This document shows positions 51,145 through 60,616 of a DNA stretch of 64,000 bases, piece after piece. The first letter of the stretch is position 1; the number at the start of each line of letters is the position of its first letter. Below the pieces are notes generated by a model. The model searched no databases. It was not told where the DNA came from and saw nothing but the letters and a program-made list of their open reading frames with translations. This stretch comes from Faecalispora anaeroviscerum (lineage in GTDB: Bacteria > Bacillota > Clostridia > Oscillospirales > Acutalibacteraceae): assembly GCF_947568225.1 (NCBI RefSeq), contig NZ_CANOOQ010000001.1, forward strand, positions 2,418,001 to 2,482,000, in the 5' to 3' direction. The position numbers and the translations under genes were made by a program.

Positions 51145-51164
51145 CTTTTATAAAATTAAAAAAA

Positions 51165-52541
51165 TCAAAATTCGATTTTAGCTTCGATATACTCGATGAG
51201 CTTGTCGATGGAAACACGCTCCTGCTGCATGGTGTCGCGGTCACGAATCGTGACGCAGCCGTCGGTTTCGCTCTCGAAGTCGTAGGTCAGGCAGTACGGG
51301 GTGCCGATCTCGTCCTGACGGCGATAACGTTTGCCGATGGAGCCGGCATCGTCGTAATCGACCATAAAGTGTTTCGCGAGCAGTGTGTAAACCTCCTGCG
51401 CCTTGTCGTTCAGCTTTTTGGAGAGGGGCAGGATGGCCGCTTTATACGGCGCGAGAGCCGGATGCAGGTGCATGACAATACGGCTGTCGTTTTCGCCAAG
51501 CTCTTCTTCATCGTACGCGTCGCACAAAAAGGCCAGTGTAACACGGTCCGCGCCGAGGGACGGCTCTATGACGTAGGGGATGTAGCGCTCGTTGCTCTCG
51601 GGATCAAAATAATCCAGCGCCTTGCCGGAATGGTTCTGGTGCTGCTTGAGATCGTAGTCGGTACGGTCCGCAATGCCCCACAGCTCGCCCCAGCCGAACG
51701 GGAACAGGAATTCGATGTCCGTCGTGGCCTTGGAATAGAAAGAAAGCTCTTCCTTCTCATGGTCGCGAAGGCGCAGGTTCTCTTCATTCAGGCCAAGGTT
51801 TAAGAGCCAGTTCTTGCAGTAGTCCTTCCAGTAGTAGAACCAGTCGAGGTCAGTATCGGGCTTGCAGAAGAATTCCAGCTCCATCTGCTCGAACTCACGG
51901 GTGCGGAACGTAAAGTTGCCGGGAGTGATTTCGTTGCGGAAGGATTTGCCGATCTGCGCCACGCCGAACGGAATCTTGCGGCGGGTGGTACGCTGAATAT
52001 TGGTAAAGTTTACAAAAATACCCTGGGCGGTTTCGGGGCGCAGGAAGATTTCGTTCTTCGCGTCCTCGGTAACGCCCTGGAAGGTTTTAAACATCAGGTT
52101 GAACTTACGGATGTCTGTAAAGTTCTTCGAGCCGCAGTCGGGGCAGGCAATGTCATGCTCCTTAATATAATCAGACATCTGCTCGAAGGTCATGCCGTTT
52201 GCGTCACCGCCGGCCTCTTCAATCAGCTTGTCGGCGCGGTGACGGGTGTGGCAGTCGCGGCAGTCCATCAGCGGGTCGGAAAATCCGCCCACGTGGCCGG
52301 AGGCAACCCATACCTGCGGGTTCATCAGAATCGCGGAATCGAGCCCTACGTTATATGGGCTTTCCTGTACGAACTTTTTGCGCCACGCCGCTTTTACGTT
52401 ATTTTTAAATTCCACTCCCAACGGGCCGTAATCCCAGGTGTTGGAAAGTCCGCCGTAAATTTCGGAGCCGGAATAAACAAATCCCCGGTTCTTACACAGA
52501 CTGACAACCTTGTCCATGGTTTTTTCGCTGTTCTTTAACAT
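51165..52541 (-). CDS. glyQS: Glycyl-tRNA synthetase, single-chain form
   Basis: A 458-residue class II aminoacyl-tRNA synthetase of the alpha2 type. Class II motifs: motif 2 in GKSFRNEITPGNFTFRTREF and motif 3 in VIEPSLGADRVTLAFL; GVEFKNNVKAAW and IFLRPETAQGIFVNF are typical for GlyRS. A Cys-rich insert (CRDCHTRHR, CPDCGSKNF) may bind zinc. GGAGG precedes the ATG. The GtrA gene lies upstream in the same direction with a 38-base gap; no T-box leader is visible between them. Confidence 0.97.
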   Translation of the reverse strand: MLKNSEKTMDKVVSLCKNRGFVYSGSEIYGGLSNTWDYGPLGVEFKNNVKAAWRKKFVQESPYNVGLDSAILMNPQVWVASGHVGGFSDPLMDCRDCHTRHRADKLIEEAGGDANGMTFEQMSDYIKEHDIACPDCGSKNFTDIRKFNLMFKTFQGVTEDAKNEIFLRPETAQGIFVNFTNIQRTTRRKIPFGVAQIGKSFRNEITPGNFTFRTREFEQMELEFFCKPDTDLDWFYYWKDYCKNWLLNLGLNEENLRLRDHEKEELSFYSKATTDIEFLFPFGWGELWGIADRTDYDLKQHQNHSGKALDYFDPESNERYIPYVIEPSLGADRVTLAFLCDAYDEEELGENDSRIVMHLHPALAPYKAAILPLSKKLNDKAQEVYTLLAKHFMVDYDDAGSIGKRYRRQDEIGTPYCLTYDFESETDGCVTIRDRDTMQQERVSIDKLIEYIEAKIEF

Positions 52542-52579
52542 GTTTCATCCTCCGATTTCGGGACGCTGGCTGCGCCCCT

Positions 52580-53002
52580 TTATTTTTTCTGGTTGAAGAT
52601 CAGCAGCTTGCTGAAAATATAATTCAGAATGACCACAATCACGTTCATCAGGATTTTGGCCACCCAGAAATTCCAGTGCAGAAGATCCACCAAAAGCCCC
52701 ATGCCGAGAGTATCTACCCCCAGCGAAAACAGGCGCGCCCCCAGAAAAGACATCGATTCCCGCAGCAGTACCGCGGGCGCCATGCTTTTGCTTTGGAACA
52801 CGAACAGCTTATTGGTGAAAAAGGCAAACGCGACGGAAGCAACCCAGGCCAGCGTGTTGGCCAAGTACAGGTTCCAGTGCAGAAAATCGTACAAAAGGCC
52901 GGCCAGCAAAATGTTGATCAGCGTTGTAAGAACGCCGAACACCAGGTACGACAGCATCTCCGGCGTAGTAAGAAATCGCCACAGCTTAGTAAGTTTATTC
53001 AT
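52580..53002 (-). CDS. GtrA family membrane protein
   Basis: A 140-residue, four-helix GtrA-like protein, which helps flip or transfer lipid-linked sugars for wall or teichoic acid glycosylation in known cases. Sequence: YLVFGVLTTLINILLAGLLY, ANTLAWVASVAFAFFTNKLF, ARLFSLGVDTLGMGLL, NVIVVILNYIFSKLLIF. The start at 53002 has GGAGGG; an upstream frame to 53119 is not needed. A promoter (TTGCAG-17-TACACT) is present. Its coupling to glyQS is positional only; no glycosyltransferase gene is near. Confidence 0.9.
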   Translation of the reverse strand: MNKLTKLWRFLTTPEMLSYLVFGVLTTLINILLAGLLYDFLHWNLYLANTLAWVASVAFAFFTNKLFVFQSKSMAPAVLLRESMSFLGARLFSLGVDTLGMGLLVDLLHWNFWVAKILMNVIVVILNYIFSKLLIFNQKK

Positions 53003-53034
53003 TTCGGGAATCCCTCCTGCGAGCCATACATTAC

Positions 53035-53063
53035 AGTGTACCATTGTGCGGCGTTTCCTGCAA
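53035..53063 (-). promoter_or_regulatory. Promoter of the gtrA-glyQS genes
   Basis: Minus strand TTGCAG (53058-53063), 17-base spacer, TACACT (53035-53040), just upstream of the GtrA ribosome site. Confidence 0.6.
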
Positions 53064-53208
53064 GTAAAATTCTTGCGAAATATCCCGCAACAAAAAAAGG
53101 AAAAAACGTTTGCGGTCACCCCGCATGATACAGGCGCAGAGCGGGGAGGAGATGTGCCGGGAGACGAAAGCTTTATAAAATATTCATCCTTTTTATTGCC
53201 CGTTTTAG

Positions 53209-53226
53209 TATAATAACTGGTATAAT
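53209..53226 (+). promoter_or_regulatory. Tandem TATAAT boxes before the response regulator
   Basis: Two TATAAT hexamers (53209-53214 and 53221-53226) within an AT-rich region; TTGCCC at 53196 is 19 bases before the second. The -35 elements are weak, which would fit control by the regulator itself. Confidence 0.5.
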
Positions 53227-53288
53227 AATACGGAATAACCGTAATATCAAATTATATGATATAGACAGGACGGGAGGAGTAGAGTACT

Positions 53289-53978
53289 ATGGCGGCAGGA
53301 AAAATTATGGTAGTTGACGATGACCAGAACATCTGCGAGCTGCTGCGGCTGTATTTGGAAAAGGAAGGCTTTCATGTGGCAATTGCCAATGACGGCAAAA
53401 AGGCGGTGGACCTGTTCGATGCGGAAAACCCGGACCTGATCCTTCTGGACATTATGCTGCCGGAGCTTGACGGCTGGCAGGTTTGTCGTGAGATCCGCAA
53501 AAAGTCGCAGTGCCCGATCATTATGCTCACAGCGAAGGGCGAGGTGTTTGATAAGGTGCTGGGTCTGGAGCTGGGTGCGGATGACTACGTGGTAAAGCCC
53601 TTTGAAGCCAAGGAGGTTGTGGCCCGCATTAAGGCGGTGCTGCGCCGCGTGGGAAAGAATGGCGACGAGCTGATTAAGGAAGTGAAGTTCGACAAGCTTT
53701 CGATTAACCTGACGAACTATGAGCTGCGTGTAAACGGCGTACAGGTGGACACGCCCCCAAAGGAAATGGAGCTGATTTACCACCTGGCAAGCAACCCGAA
53801 CCGTGTGTTTACGCGCGACCAGCTGCTCGACGAGGTGTGGGGCTTCGACTATTACGGCGATTCCCGCACGGTAGACGTACACGTAAAGCGTCTGCGCGAA
53901 AAGCTGGAGGGCGTTTCAGAAAAATGGGCCTTGAAAACCGTTTGGGGCGTAGGCTATAAATTCGAGGTTAAGGAATAA
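53289..53978 (+). CDS. OmpR/PhoB-type response regulator
   Basis: A 229-residue two-component regulator. Receiver domain (1-120) with acidic pocket VVDDDQN, phosphoacceptor Asp54 in LLDIMLPELDG, Thr81 and Lys103 (VVKPFEA). Winged-helix DNA-binding domain (about 135-229) with VDTPPKEMELIYHLASNPNR and VDVHVKRLREKL. Sits 58 or more bases before its histidine kinase in the same operon, followed by an HtrA protease gene, which suggests a cell-envelope stress role. GGGAGGAG precedes the start. Confidence 0.96.
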   Translation: MAAGKIMVVDDDQNICELLRLYLEKEGFHVAIANDGKKAVDLFDAENPDLILLDIMLPELDGWQVCREIRKKSQCPIIMLTAKGEVFDKVLGLELGADDYVVKPFEAKEVVARIKAVLRRVGKNGDELIKEVKFDKLSINLTNYELRVNGVQVDTPPKEMELIYHLASNPNRVFTRDQLLDEVWGFDYYGDSRTVDVHVKRLREKLEGVSEKWALKTVWGVGYKFEVKE

Positions 53979-54069
53979 GCGGCACCGTGTTTCTCGGTGG
54001 CGGCAAGAACGTCTTTCGCCCCCCTACACGGGGAGCGTGGATTACAATGGAGAAGGGGCGTCTTGCGGA

Positions 54070-55587
54070 GTGAAAAAAACTCTGTTTAAAAAATATCTGC
54101 GGATCACTCTGCTGATTATTTTTGTCAGCTTTATCTTTCTGGGTGTTGTGATGATCACCTTTATTTCTCGTTACTGGCAGGATGAAAAGCGGGAGCTGCT
54201 GAGCAAAAATGCCCAGAGCGTGGCGGCTGTGGCATCAGAAAGCGTCATCATGATTCAGGACAACCAGTACATGGTGGACGGCAAACGCATGCAGGCGTTT
54301 ATCTCCGCGTTTTCGGTGAACATTGACGCGGATATTTTCGTGACTGATAAAAACGGAGCCCGATTGCTTTCGGCCTATACCGGCAGCGGAGATGTGGGCG
54401 ACGGAACTGTGAGTTCGGACATCATGAATCAGGTGATGAAGGGCGGCTACATTGGCACCGGAACGATTAAGGGGATTTATCAGCAGCCCCACTATATTGT
54501 AGGTGTGCCTATTCAGGTGACGGGTGACAATGGCACAACGGTGACGATTGGCGCGGTGTTTACCGCCTCTAATATTTATTCCCTTCAGGTGTACCGCACC
54601 GAGGCGCTGCGGATGTTCCTGATTGCGGCGGCGGTGGTCTTTATGCTGTCGTTCGTGATGGTCTGGTTGTTTTCGTACCGGTTGGTGCGGCCCCTTCATG
54701 AAATGTCGTTGGCGGCGCACAGCTTTGGTGAGGGGAATTTTTCAGTGCGTGTTCCGGTGACGAGCAACGACGAAATCGGCCAGCTGGCGCTGGCTTTTAA
54801 CAATATGGCGGCATCGCTGGCTTCCGGCGAAACGGTGCGCCGCAACTTTATTGCCAATGTGTCTCATGAGCTGAAAACACCGATGACGACCATTGCCGGG
54901 TTTATCGATGGCATTCTGGACGGGACAATCCCGCCGGAGCAGCAGGAAAAATACCTGAAGATCGTTTCTACCGAGGTGAAGCGCCTGTCGCGCCTGGTGC
55001 GCACAATGCTCGACCTTTCGCGCATTGATAACGGTGAGCTGAAGCTGCGACCGGGACGTTTTGATCTGACAAACACCATTCTTTCGGCCCTGCTTTCGTT
55101 TGAAAAGGCGATTGAGGATAAGCACCTGGAGGTGCGCGGACTGGAGGATGCAGAAAGCCTGTTTGTGGACGGCGACCCGGACATGATTCATCAGGTGATG
55201 TATAATCTGATTGAAAACGCCGTAAAGTTTACCAACGAGGGCGGTTACATTGAGATTCATGTGGAGGACAAAGCCGACCGGAATTTGGTACGGGTGAAGA
55301 ACAGCGGCGCCGGCATCCCGGCCGACGAGGTCGACATGATCTTCGAGCGCTTTTATAAAACGGACAAATCGAGAAGCTACGATAAAAACGGAATGGGACT
55401 GGGACTGTATATCGTCCGTACCATCATCGGGCTGCATGGCGGCGAGATTGCGGTTGCAAGCGTGGAAAATGAATACTGTGAATTCCAGTTCTGGCTGCCC
55501 AAAAACAAAGAGAAGCAGATCAAAGCTGAGGCCGAGGATGCACTGTTTAAAGAGCTTCCGAAGGATAAAAAAGAACCGAAGGGGTAG
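54070..55587 (+). CDS. Sensor histidine kinase
   Basis: Membrane sensor partner of the upstream response regulator. Two membrane helices (about 10-32 and 175-197 of the chosen start) flank an extracytoplasmic sensor domain of about 140 residues; then a HAMP segment (YRLVRPLHEMSLAAHSFGEG), the phosphoacceptor His in NVSHELKTPMTTI and ATP-binding motifs NLIENAVKF, GAGIPADEVDMIFERF and GMGLGLYIVRTI. I place the start at the GTG at 54070, so that the protein begins with a basic segment before helix 1; a GTG at 54037 is also in frame and neither ribosome site is ideal. The acidic/basic C-terminal tail is long. Confidence 0.93.
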   Translation: MKKTLFKKYLRITLLIIFVSFIFLGVVMITFISRYWQDEKRELLSKNAQSVAAVASESVIMIQDNQYMVDGKRMQAFISAFSVNIDADIFVTDKNGARLLSAYTGSGDVGDGTVSSDIMNQVMKGGYIGTGTIKGIYQQPHYIVGVPIQVTGDNGTTVTIGAVFTASNIYSLQVYRTEALRMFLIAAAVVFMLSFVMVWLFSYRLVRPLHEMSLAAHSFGEGNFSVRVPVTSNDEIGQLALAFNNMAASLASGETVRRNFIANVSHELKTPMTTIAGFIDGILDGTIPPEQQEKYLKIVSTEVKRLSRLVRTMLDLSRIDNGELKLRPGRFDLTNTILSALLSFEKAIEDKHLEVRGLEDAESLFVDGDPDMIHQVMYNLIENAVKFTNEGGYIEIHVEDKADRNLVRVKNSGAGIPADEVDMIFERFYKTDKSRSYDKNGMGLGLYIVRTIIGLHGGEIAVASVENEYCEFQFWLPKNKEKQIKAEAEDALFKELPKDKKEPKG

Positions 55588-55611
55588 ACCATTTTACTGG
55601 GGGGGTTACGT

Positions 55612-57591
55612 ATGGACGATTTTCAATGGAAAAAACCTGACGGACTGGGAGAGACCGACGAAGCGGAGCGACCCCGGGAACCAAAGCCGGATGCTTCGGA
55701 AGGGCTTTATCCGCAGGGAGAGGTGCATTCTGAAAGTGCGGCGGAAGAGGAAAACAATCCTCCACAGGGCAGCTTGCCGAATTTGGAGCGGACAGATTCG
55801 GAATTGCCCGGTGATGATTTGAGTCGGGAGTCGGGATCGGATACTGCCGATAGCGCTTCTAACGAAGAAAACCAATCAGCAGAAAACCGTGAACCGGACA
55901 CAGACGGAGTAGCCGCCGGGTCAGAAGATGCACCGGCGGAAAGCCCGGTTGCGGGAGTGGATTCCAAGATTCCGGAGGAACCGCAGGAGAACCCGGCCCC
56001 AGAACAGGAAAATTCTGTGCCGGGCCAGCGGGTACCGCCTTATGGCCCTTATGGTTCCGCACAGAGTGGGGAACAGCAGAGCCCGCCACCGGGCCAGTGG
56101 GTGCCGCCCTACAGCCCCTATGGTTCCGCGCAGAACGGAGAACAGCAAAACCCCACACCGGGCCAGCCTCCACAATATCCTTATGGGGTGCCTCCAAATG
56201 GGTGGCAGCAGTACCCGGGTTACCCGCCATACCCACCGTACGGTTACCCGCCCTATCCGCCGCAGGGGCAGCAGCCGCCGTTTGGGTACCAGCCCCCGCG
56301 TGTTTATGCTCCTTATGGGCAGGGCGTGGGCGGGGAGCCGTTTCGTCAGCCGGAATATACCCCAAAGCCGCCGAAGAGCAGAGGGTACCGTCTGTTTGTT
56401 GGCGCACTCGCGACTTTGACAGTGATCTTTGTGCTTGGATTTTTCAGCTTCAGCGTCTATACGGCGCTTTTACCGGAGCAAAACGGTTCTTCCTCGTCCT
56501 CCGAACAGCCGGAGGAACCCTCCGAGGCGCCGCCGGAATCCGGTTCGTCTTCGCAGAGTACGGACGACGCGGAGCCTGCACCCACCGGAACGCTGGCCGA
56601 CCCGGGTTTCGCGGGGCTGAAGATTACTTCGACCGCTTCGGGCGGGGAACGCACCGCCAAGGATATTTACGCGAAGGTATCGCCTTCCATTATCGGTGTG
56701 GTTTGCGAAACGCAGGAGGGTACCAGCTCCGGTTCGGGGATTATCTGCCGTGCGGATGGCTATATCATTACGAATTCGCATGTGATTACGGACTCGAAAA
56801 GTCATTTGAAGCTGCGCGTAATTCTGCATGACAACAGCCAATATAATGCGGCGGTGGTCGGTTTTGACAAGACGACCGATCTGGCTGTTTTGAAAATTGA
56901 AGCGAAAAATCTGCCTGTGGCCACCTTCGGTGATTCCGATGCGCTGGCCGTCGGCGATTGGGTACTCGCAATCGGCAACCCCGGCGGAATGACCTTTGCC
57001 AGCTCGCTGACCCGCGGTGTTGTTTCGGGACTCAACCGTTCGGTGGGTTACAGCGACAAGGCAAATATGACGTATATTCAGACCGACACAGCCATCAGCC
57101 CCGGAGCCTCCGGCGGTGCGCTGCTGAACCTGTATGGGCAGGTGGTTGGTGTAAACACCTCAAAGCTGGTGGCGGAGGGCTATGAGGGGATGGGTTTTTC
57201 CATTCCGATTGCGCGCGCCAAAAGCATTGTGGATAACCTAATTCAGAACGGGTATGTGTCCGGGCGGGCGCGTCTGGGGATCGGCGCGAATGAGGTTACC
57301 AGCTTGCAACAGCAGCTGGGCTGGCCTCAGGGTGTGATCATTGTCGCGATTGATTCTGAAAGCGCGTTTCAGGGTACCGAGGCGAAAGTAAACGACATTA
57401 TTACAAAGGTGGATGGTACGTCGATTTCCACCATGACGGAGCTGTACCAGAAGCTGGGTCTGCACAAGCCGGGAGATACGATGAAGATGACGATCTACCG
57501 ACCGGGTGCGATTGGCCAGCAGGGCAAGTCCTTTGAAGTGACGGTCACGCTGCTGGCAGACAACGGTGAAACGCAGCAGAGCGTGAAATAA
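55612..57591 (+). CDS. HtrA/DegS-type membrane-anchored serine protease with PDZ domain
   Basis: A 659-residue protein: cytoplasmic N-terminus (1-258) very rich in Pro, Tyr, Gly and Gln with two near-repeats (VPPYGPYGSAQSGEQQ and VPPYSPYGSAQNGEQQ), one membrane helix (about 261-286), a Ser/acidic linker, then a trypsin-like domain with His390 (TNSHVI), Asp423 (TTDLAVLKI) and Ser500 in SPGASGGALL, and a PDZ domain (about 560-650). The active-site loop reads GASGG where HtrA proteins normally have GNSGG. It is 24 bases after the histidine kinase gene, so the operon probably couples envelope-stress sensing to proteolysis. Ribosome site GGGGGGG. Confidence 0.92.
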   Translation: MDDFQWKKPDGLGETDEAERPREPKPDASEGLYPQGEVHSESAAEEENNPPQGSLPNLERTDSELPGDDLSRESGSDTADSASNEENQSAENREPDTDGVAAGSEDAPAESPVAGVDSKIPEEPQENPAPEQENSVPGQRVPPYGPYGSAQSGEQQSPPPGQWVPPYSPYGSAQNGEQQNPTPGQPPQYPYGVPPNGWQQYPGYPPYPPYGYPPYPPQGQQPPFGYQPPRVYAPYGQGVGGEPFRQPEYTPKPPKSRGYRLFVGALATLTVIFVLGFFSFSVYTALLPEQNGSSSSSEQPEEPSEAPPESGSSSQSTDDAEPAPTGTLADPGFAGLKITSTASGGERTAKDIYAKVSPSIIGVVCETQEGTSSGSGIICRADGYIITNSHVITDSKSHLKLRVILHDNSQYNAAVVGFDKTTDLAVLKIEAKNLPVATFGDSDALAVGDWVLAIGNPGGMTFASSLTRGVVSGLNRSVGYSDKANMTYIQTDTAISPGASGGALLNLYGQVVGVNTSKLVAEGYEGMGFSIPIARAKSIVDNLIQNGYVSGRARLGIGANEVTSLQQQLGWPQGVIIVAIDSESAFQGTEAKVNDIITKVDGTSISTMTELYQKLGLHKPGDTMKMTIYRPGAIGQQGKSFEVTVTLLADNGETQQSVK

Positions 57592-57618
57592 CAGGGTTGA
57601 ATGCCCTGCTCAAAAAAG

Positions 57619-57666
57619 TGCGCACCAGATCGGGAATTCAGAAACCGATCTGGTGCGCATTTTTTA
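57619..57666. terminator. Bidirectional terminator
   Basis: Stem TGCGCACCAGATCGG / CCGATCTGGTGCGCA with an 11-base loop, flanked by A and T runs, between the convergent protease and ABC permease genes. Confidence 0.9.
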
Positions 57667-57693
57667 TATTCCGGATACGAAGCGTGTTACCGC

Positions 57694-58344
57694 TTAATGG
57701 AGATCACTTGTATTCAATGCTTTGCAGGAAAGAAAATAGGAACCGAGGAACAGCGTGAGCGCAAATGCCAGGAAAAACACCGGGGTCGCACCGAAAAGCA
57801 GGGAGTCGGCCCAGGAAAGAAACCCGTGCCTTTCTGCTGCCACCATGACGATGGAAACAAGAATATACACAAGAATCACAATCCAGAGAGAGCCCTGCGC
57901 CCCCATTCGATAGGCCGACGGTAAAAAAGCGCTGAGCAGAACCAGCATGAAACCCAAATCCCAGCAATAATACTTGACAAGTACATCCGGCTGGAAACCG
58001 GGGGAAAGCACGGTGAGCAGCACCCCTAGAAAATTGCCCGCAAGCAGGATGGAGCACAAGGACAGATACCGGCTTTTTACCAGCAGTTTTTTGCTGACCG
58101 GCAGGGACAGCGCACAGAGATTCCATTTTTCCTTTTCATCCACCTGAAAAGAGAAATAGGCGGCGATTAGGGTGGCCCAGTCCATAATGCACCAAACAAA
58201 GGAGCCGTTTAAAATCCGGCTGTTTTCCGACTGCTCCGGGATGTACCACTCGCCGATCATAAAATACACGACCAGAAACACGATTGCCAGAAAAAAATGA
58301 AAATTGCGCAAATGAAGGTATTCCTTGTACAACAAGCCTTTCAC
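57694..58344 (-). CDS. ABC-2 type permease, paralogue C
   Basis: A 216-residue integral membrane protein with about six helices, last gene of a GntR/ATPase/permease operon. The signature KWNLCALSLPVSKKLLVKSR is shared, with small changes, by the other two permeases, so the three arose by duplication. The start is a GTG at 58344 with GGAGG 8 bases upstream. Family: ABC-2 transporter permeases of the YtrC/D or BcrB type (export, or lantibiotic and peptide immunity). Confidence 0.85.
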   Translation of the reverse strand: MKGLLYKEYLHLRNFHFFLAIVFLVVYFMIGEWYIPEQSENSRILNGSFVWCIMDWATLIAAYFSFQVDEKEKWNLCALSLPVSKKLLVKSRYLSLCSILLAGNFLGVLLTVLSPGFQPDVLVKYYCWDLGFMLVLLSAFLPSAYRMGAQGSLWIVILVYILVSIVMVAAERHGFLSWADSLLFGATPVFFLAFALTLFLGSYFLSCKALNTSDLH

Positions 58345-58439
58345 AAGAACGGCCTCCTTATCAAGTTTTCAGATTCACACAGAACAAGGTGGGAGTTTTC
58401 GGCAAGTTGTGCCGACCTTTGTGCCGGCACGCAGCGGAA

Positions 58440-59075
58440 TCACCGTACATCATGCCGTTCCAGAATCCGGCAGGAGAGCGCGTAGGAAAGCAGCAGAACG
58501 GCGGCGGAAACCGCGAAGAAAATTCCCTGCAAGGGGACGCCCCCCTGCAGGTCAAACTTTGGAACGGTCAGCGGACTGAGATCAATTTGAATCAGGAGCA
58601 GGGCGAAAAACAGGGTGAGAACCACAAGCAGAATGCGGGCGTCGTGCGTGCCGAAGCGGTAGACGGTAGGGCAGATCAGGGCGATCATCACAAGTGAAAG
58701 CGAGTAAAAAGAAAGGTGTGCCCAGAAAAATTCCTGCCAACCGGAACGGACTGTAAGCATCACGCCCAAAAAGGAGTAAACACAGAGAGCCAGTGTCATA
58801 AGGCTGAGGTATACATACCGCGCGCCGACCAACAAGCGCCTGCCGACGGGGAGAGAGAGGGCGTAAATATTCCATTTGCAGGCATCGTCCAGTGAAAAAA
58901 TATTCATGGATAAAGACACCGCCATAATGACCGATGTTGTTTGCGCGACGGAAATCAGGAAGGAGGCATTGCTGCGAAACAGCGCGGAAAACAGATAGAG
59001 CAGAGTAAAAACACCCCATAGAATCAGGCTATCTTTTTTTTGGAGCATAAAATCTTTCCGTAGAAGTCCTTTCAT
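58440..59075 (-). CDS. ABC-2 type permease, paralogue B
   Basis: A 211-residue six-helix permease (KWNIYALSLPVGRRLLVGAR is the shared segment). Two adjacent ATGs are possible; I use 59075 because GGAGG then sits 7 bases upstream and the start (MKGLLRKDF) matches the paralogues. It is separated from paralogue C by 95 bases and from A by 45. Confidence 0.85.
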   Translation of the reverse strand: MKGLLRKDFMLQKKDSLILWGVFTLLYLFSALFRSNASFLISVAQTTSVIMAVSLSMNIFSLDDACKWNIYALSLPVGRRLLVGARYVYLSLMTLALCVYSFLGVMLTVRSGWQEFFWAHLSFYSLSLVMIALICPTVYRFGTHDARILLVVLTLFFALLLIQIDLSPLTVPKFDLQGGVPLQGIFFAVSAAVLLLSYALSCRILERHDVR

Positions 59076-59120
59076 CATCCAGCCTCCTTTATTTTGTTGG
59101 GATTGAGAAGAAAAAAGGGT

Positions 59121-59759
59121 TTACTGTATCTCTTTTTTCTCCATGATGTTACAGGAGATCAGATAGGACACGAAAAACAGGAGCACGCAGGCCACGCAGG
59201 CGGTGATTACCAGAAAAACAATGCTCTGATCCCACAAGACGTCAAGCGACACGGAAGCCTTTTGCAGGAGAAAGCCCAGCAGAAACACAAGGGTAAAGCC
59301 CAGCATCAAAAGAAGGCGCGCGGTTTGGGTGCCGAAGCGGTACATCAGCGGGACCAGAATGCCCACCAGAAGGAGCGAAACCGCAACGGAGCTTGCAATT
59401 TGCAGCAGGGCCTGCACCTCGAACGGAGAGCCGTTCGCCACCTGGAACAGGAAGGAAAGGCAGATGGCCGCAAGCATCATCAGCAACAGGTAGGCGTAGC
59501 GGCTGCGAACCAGCAGGCGCTTGCTGACCGGCAGCGACAGCGCACAGAGGTTCCATTTGCAGGTTTCATCATACGCGAACAGGCTGATGGCCAAAAACAC
59601 CATGAAATAAACGCTCATAAAGGACAGAAGCCCGTCGCCGAGCATGGAAAAATCACTTTTCATCGTCAGAGAAAGCAGCAGCAAAACCAGCAGAATGCCG
59701 ACAAAAGCAAACAGGCTCCGCCGGGAAATCATCAAATCCTTGACTAATAAGCCTTTCAT
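59121..59759 (-). CDS. ABC-2 type permease, paralogue A
   Basis: A 212-residue six-helix permease starting MKGLLVKDLMISRRSLFAF, with the shared segment KWNLCALSLPVSKRLLVRSR. Its ATG overlaps the ATPase stop by one base (TAATG), so the ATPase is translationally coupled to it. A longer frame extending into the ATPase is not a credible start. Confidence 0.87.
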   Translation of the reverse strand: MKGLLVKDLMISRRSLFAFVGILLVLLLLSLTMKSDFSMLGDGLLSFMSVYFMVFLAISLFAYDETCKWNLCALSLPVSKRLLVRSRYAYLLLMMLAAICLSFLFQVANGSPFEVQALLQIASSVAVSLLLVGILVPLMYRFGTQTARLLLMLGFTLVFLLGFLLQKASVSLDVLWDQSIVFLVITACVACVLLFFVSYLISCNIMEKKEIQ

Positions 59760-60616
59760 TAGTTTTGCTCCCTTCCGTAAAATACCATGATGTCGTCGAT
59801 TCCGGCGAAATCCACCGTCAGTTCGGGGTGGCGCGCCGCAAAATCCGCCCGGTGAGCAATCAGTGCTTCGCAACCAAAGGCGTTTTTACGGCTGCGCAGA
59901 TACTCGCTCTCCGGCAGGCGGGCAAACTCTTCCTCGCCGCATTTGACAACACCGTAGGAATCGAGAATTTCATCTTTTGAGCCGCTCAGCAGCACCTGGC
60001 CCTCGTGGATAAAGGTGACATAATCCGCAATGCGTTCCAGATCTGCGGTGATATGCGACGAAAACAGCACGGAATGCTCCTCGTCCTGAATGAAGTCCAG
60101 CAGCAAATCCAGAATCTCGCTGCGCATGACGGGGTCGAGTCCGCTGGTGGCTTCATCTAGAATCAGCAGGCGGGGGCGATGGGCCAGCGCCGCCGCAATG
60201 GACAGCTTCATCCGCATTCCCTTGGAAAAATCCTTGATCGGTTTTTCAAGAGGAAGACGAAATTCTTTCAGATAGCGCTGATACAGCAGTTCATCCCAGT
60301 TCGGAAAGAACTTACTCAGCAGGCCGCTGATGTGCCGGGAATGGAAATCCCCGGGAAAATAGCAGTCGTCAAATACAACGCCAATCTGCTCCTTTACTTT
60401 TCGCTCTTCCTTTTGCGCGTCGAAGCCGAAAATTCGAACTTCGCCGGCATCCGGCTTCAGCTCGTTTAAAATCAGCTTGATGGTAGTGGTTTTGCCAGCA
60501 CCGTTTTCGCCGACCATTCCCATAATGCTTCCGCCCGGAACAGAAAAGCTGACATCCTGTAAAGCAAAGGAGGGAAAACGTTTTGTCAGGCTGCGTACTT
60601 CCAGTAAATTGTTCAT
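59759..60616 (-). CDS. ABC transporter ATP-binding protein
   Basis: A 285-residue ATPase. Walker A GENGAGKTTT, D-loop and Walker B LLILDEATSGLD; its signature is FSKGMRMKLS, as in YtrB/BcrA-type exporters. The C-terminal 80 residues carry an extra domain of unknown role (ALIAHRADFAARHPELTVDF). It begins within the last codon of the GntR gene (ATGA) and ends at the first permease. It would power the three membrane proteins that follow; which of them form heterodimers is not evident. Confidence 0.93.
   Translation of the reverse strand: MNNLLEVRSLTKRFPSFALQDVSFSVPGGSIMGMVGENGAGKTTTIKLILNELKPDAGEVRIFGFDAQKEERKVKEQIGVVFDDCYFPGDFHSRHISGLLSKFFPNWDELLYQRYLKEFRLPLEKPIKDFSKGMRMKLSIAAALAHRPRLLILDEATSGLDPVMRSEILDLLLDFIQDEEHSVLFSSHITADLERIADYVTFIHEGQVLLSGSKDEILDSYGVVKCGEEEFARLPESEYLRSRKNAFGCEALIAHRADFAARHPELTVDFAGIDDIMVFYGREQN

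Noticed and set aside
52541..53060. T-box leader for glycyl-tRNA synthetase
   Set aside because: Only 38 bases separate it from GtrA and no T-box motif or specifier stem is visible upstream of the operon.
53247..53882. Minus-strand frame under the response regulator
   Set aside because: The response regulator has all receiver and DNA-binding motifs; the antisense frame has no support.
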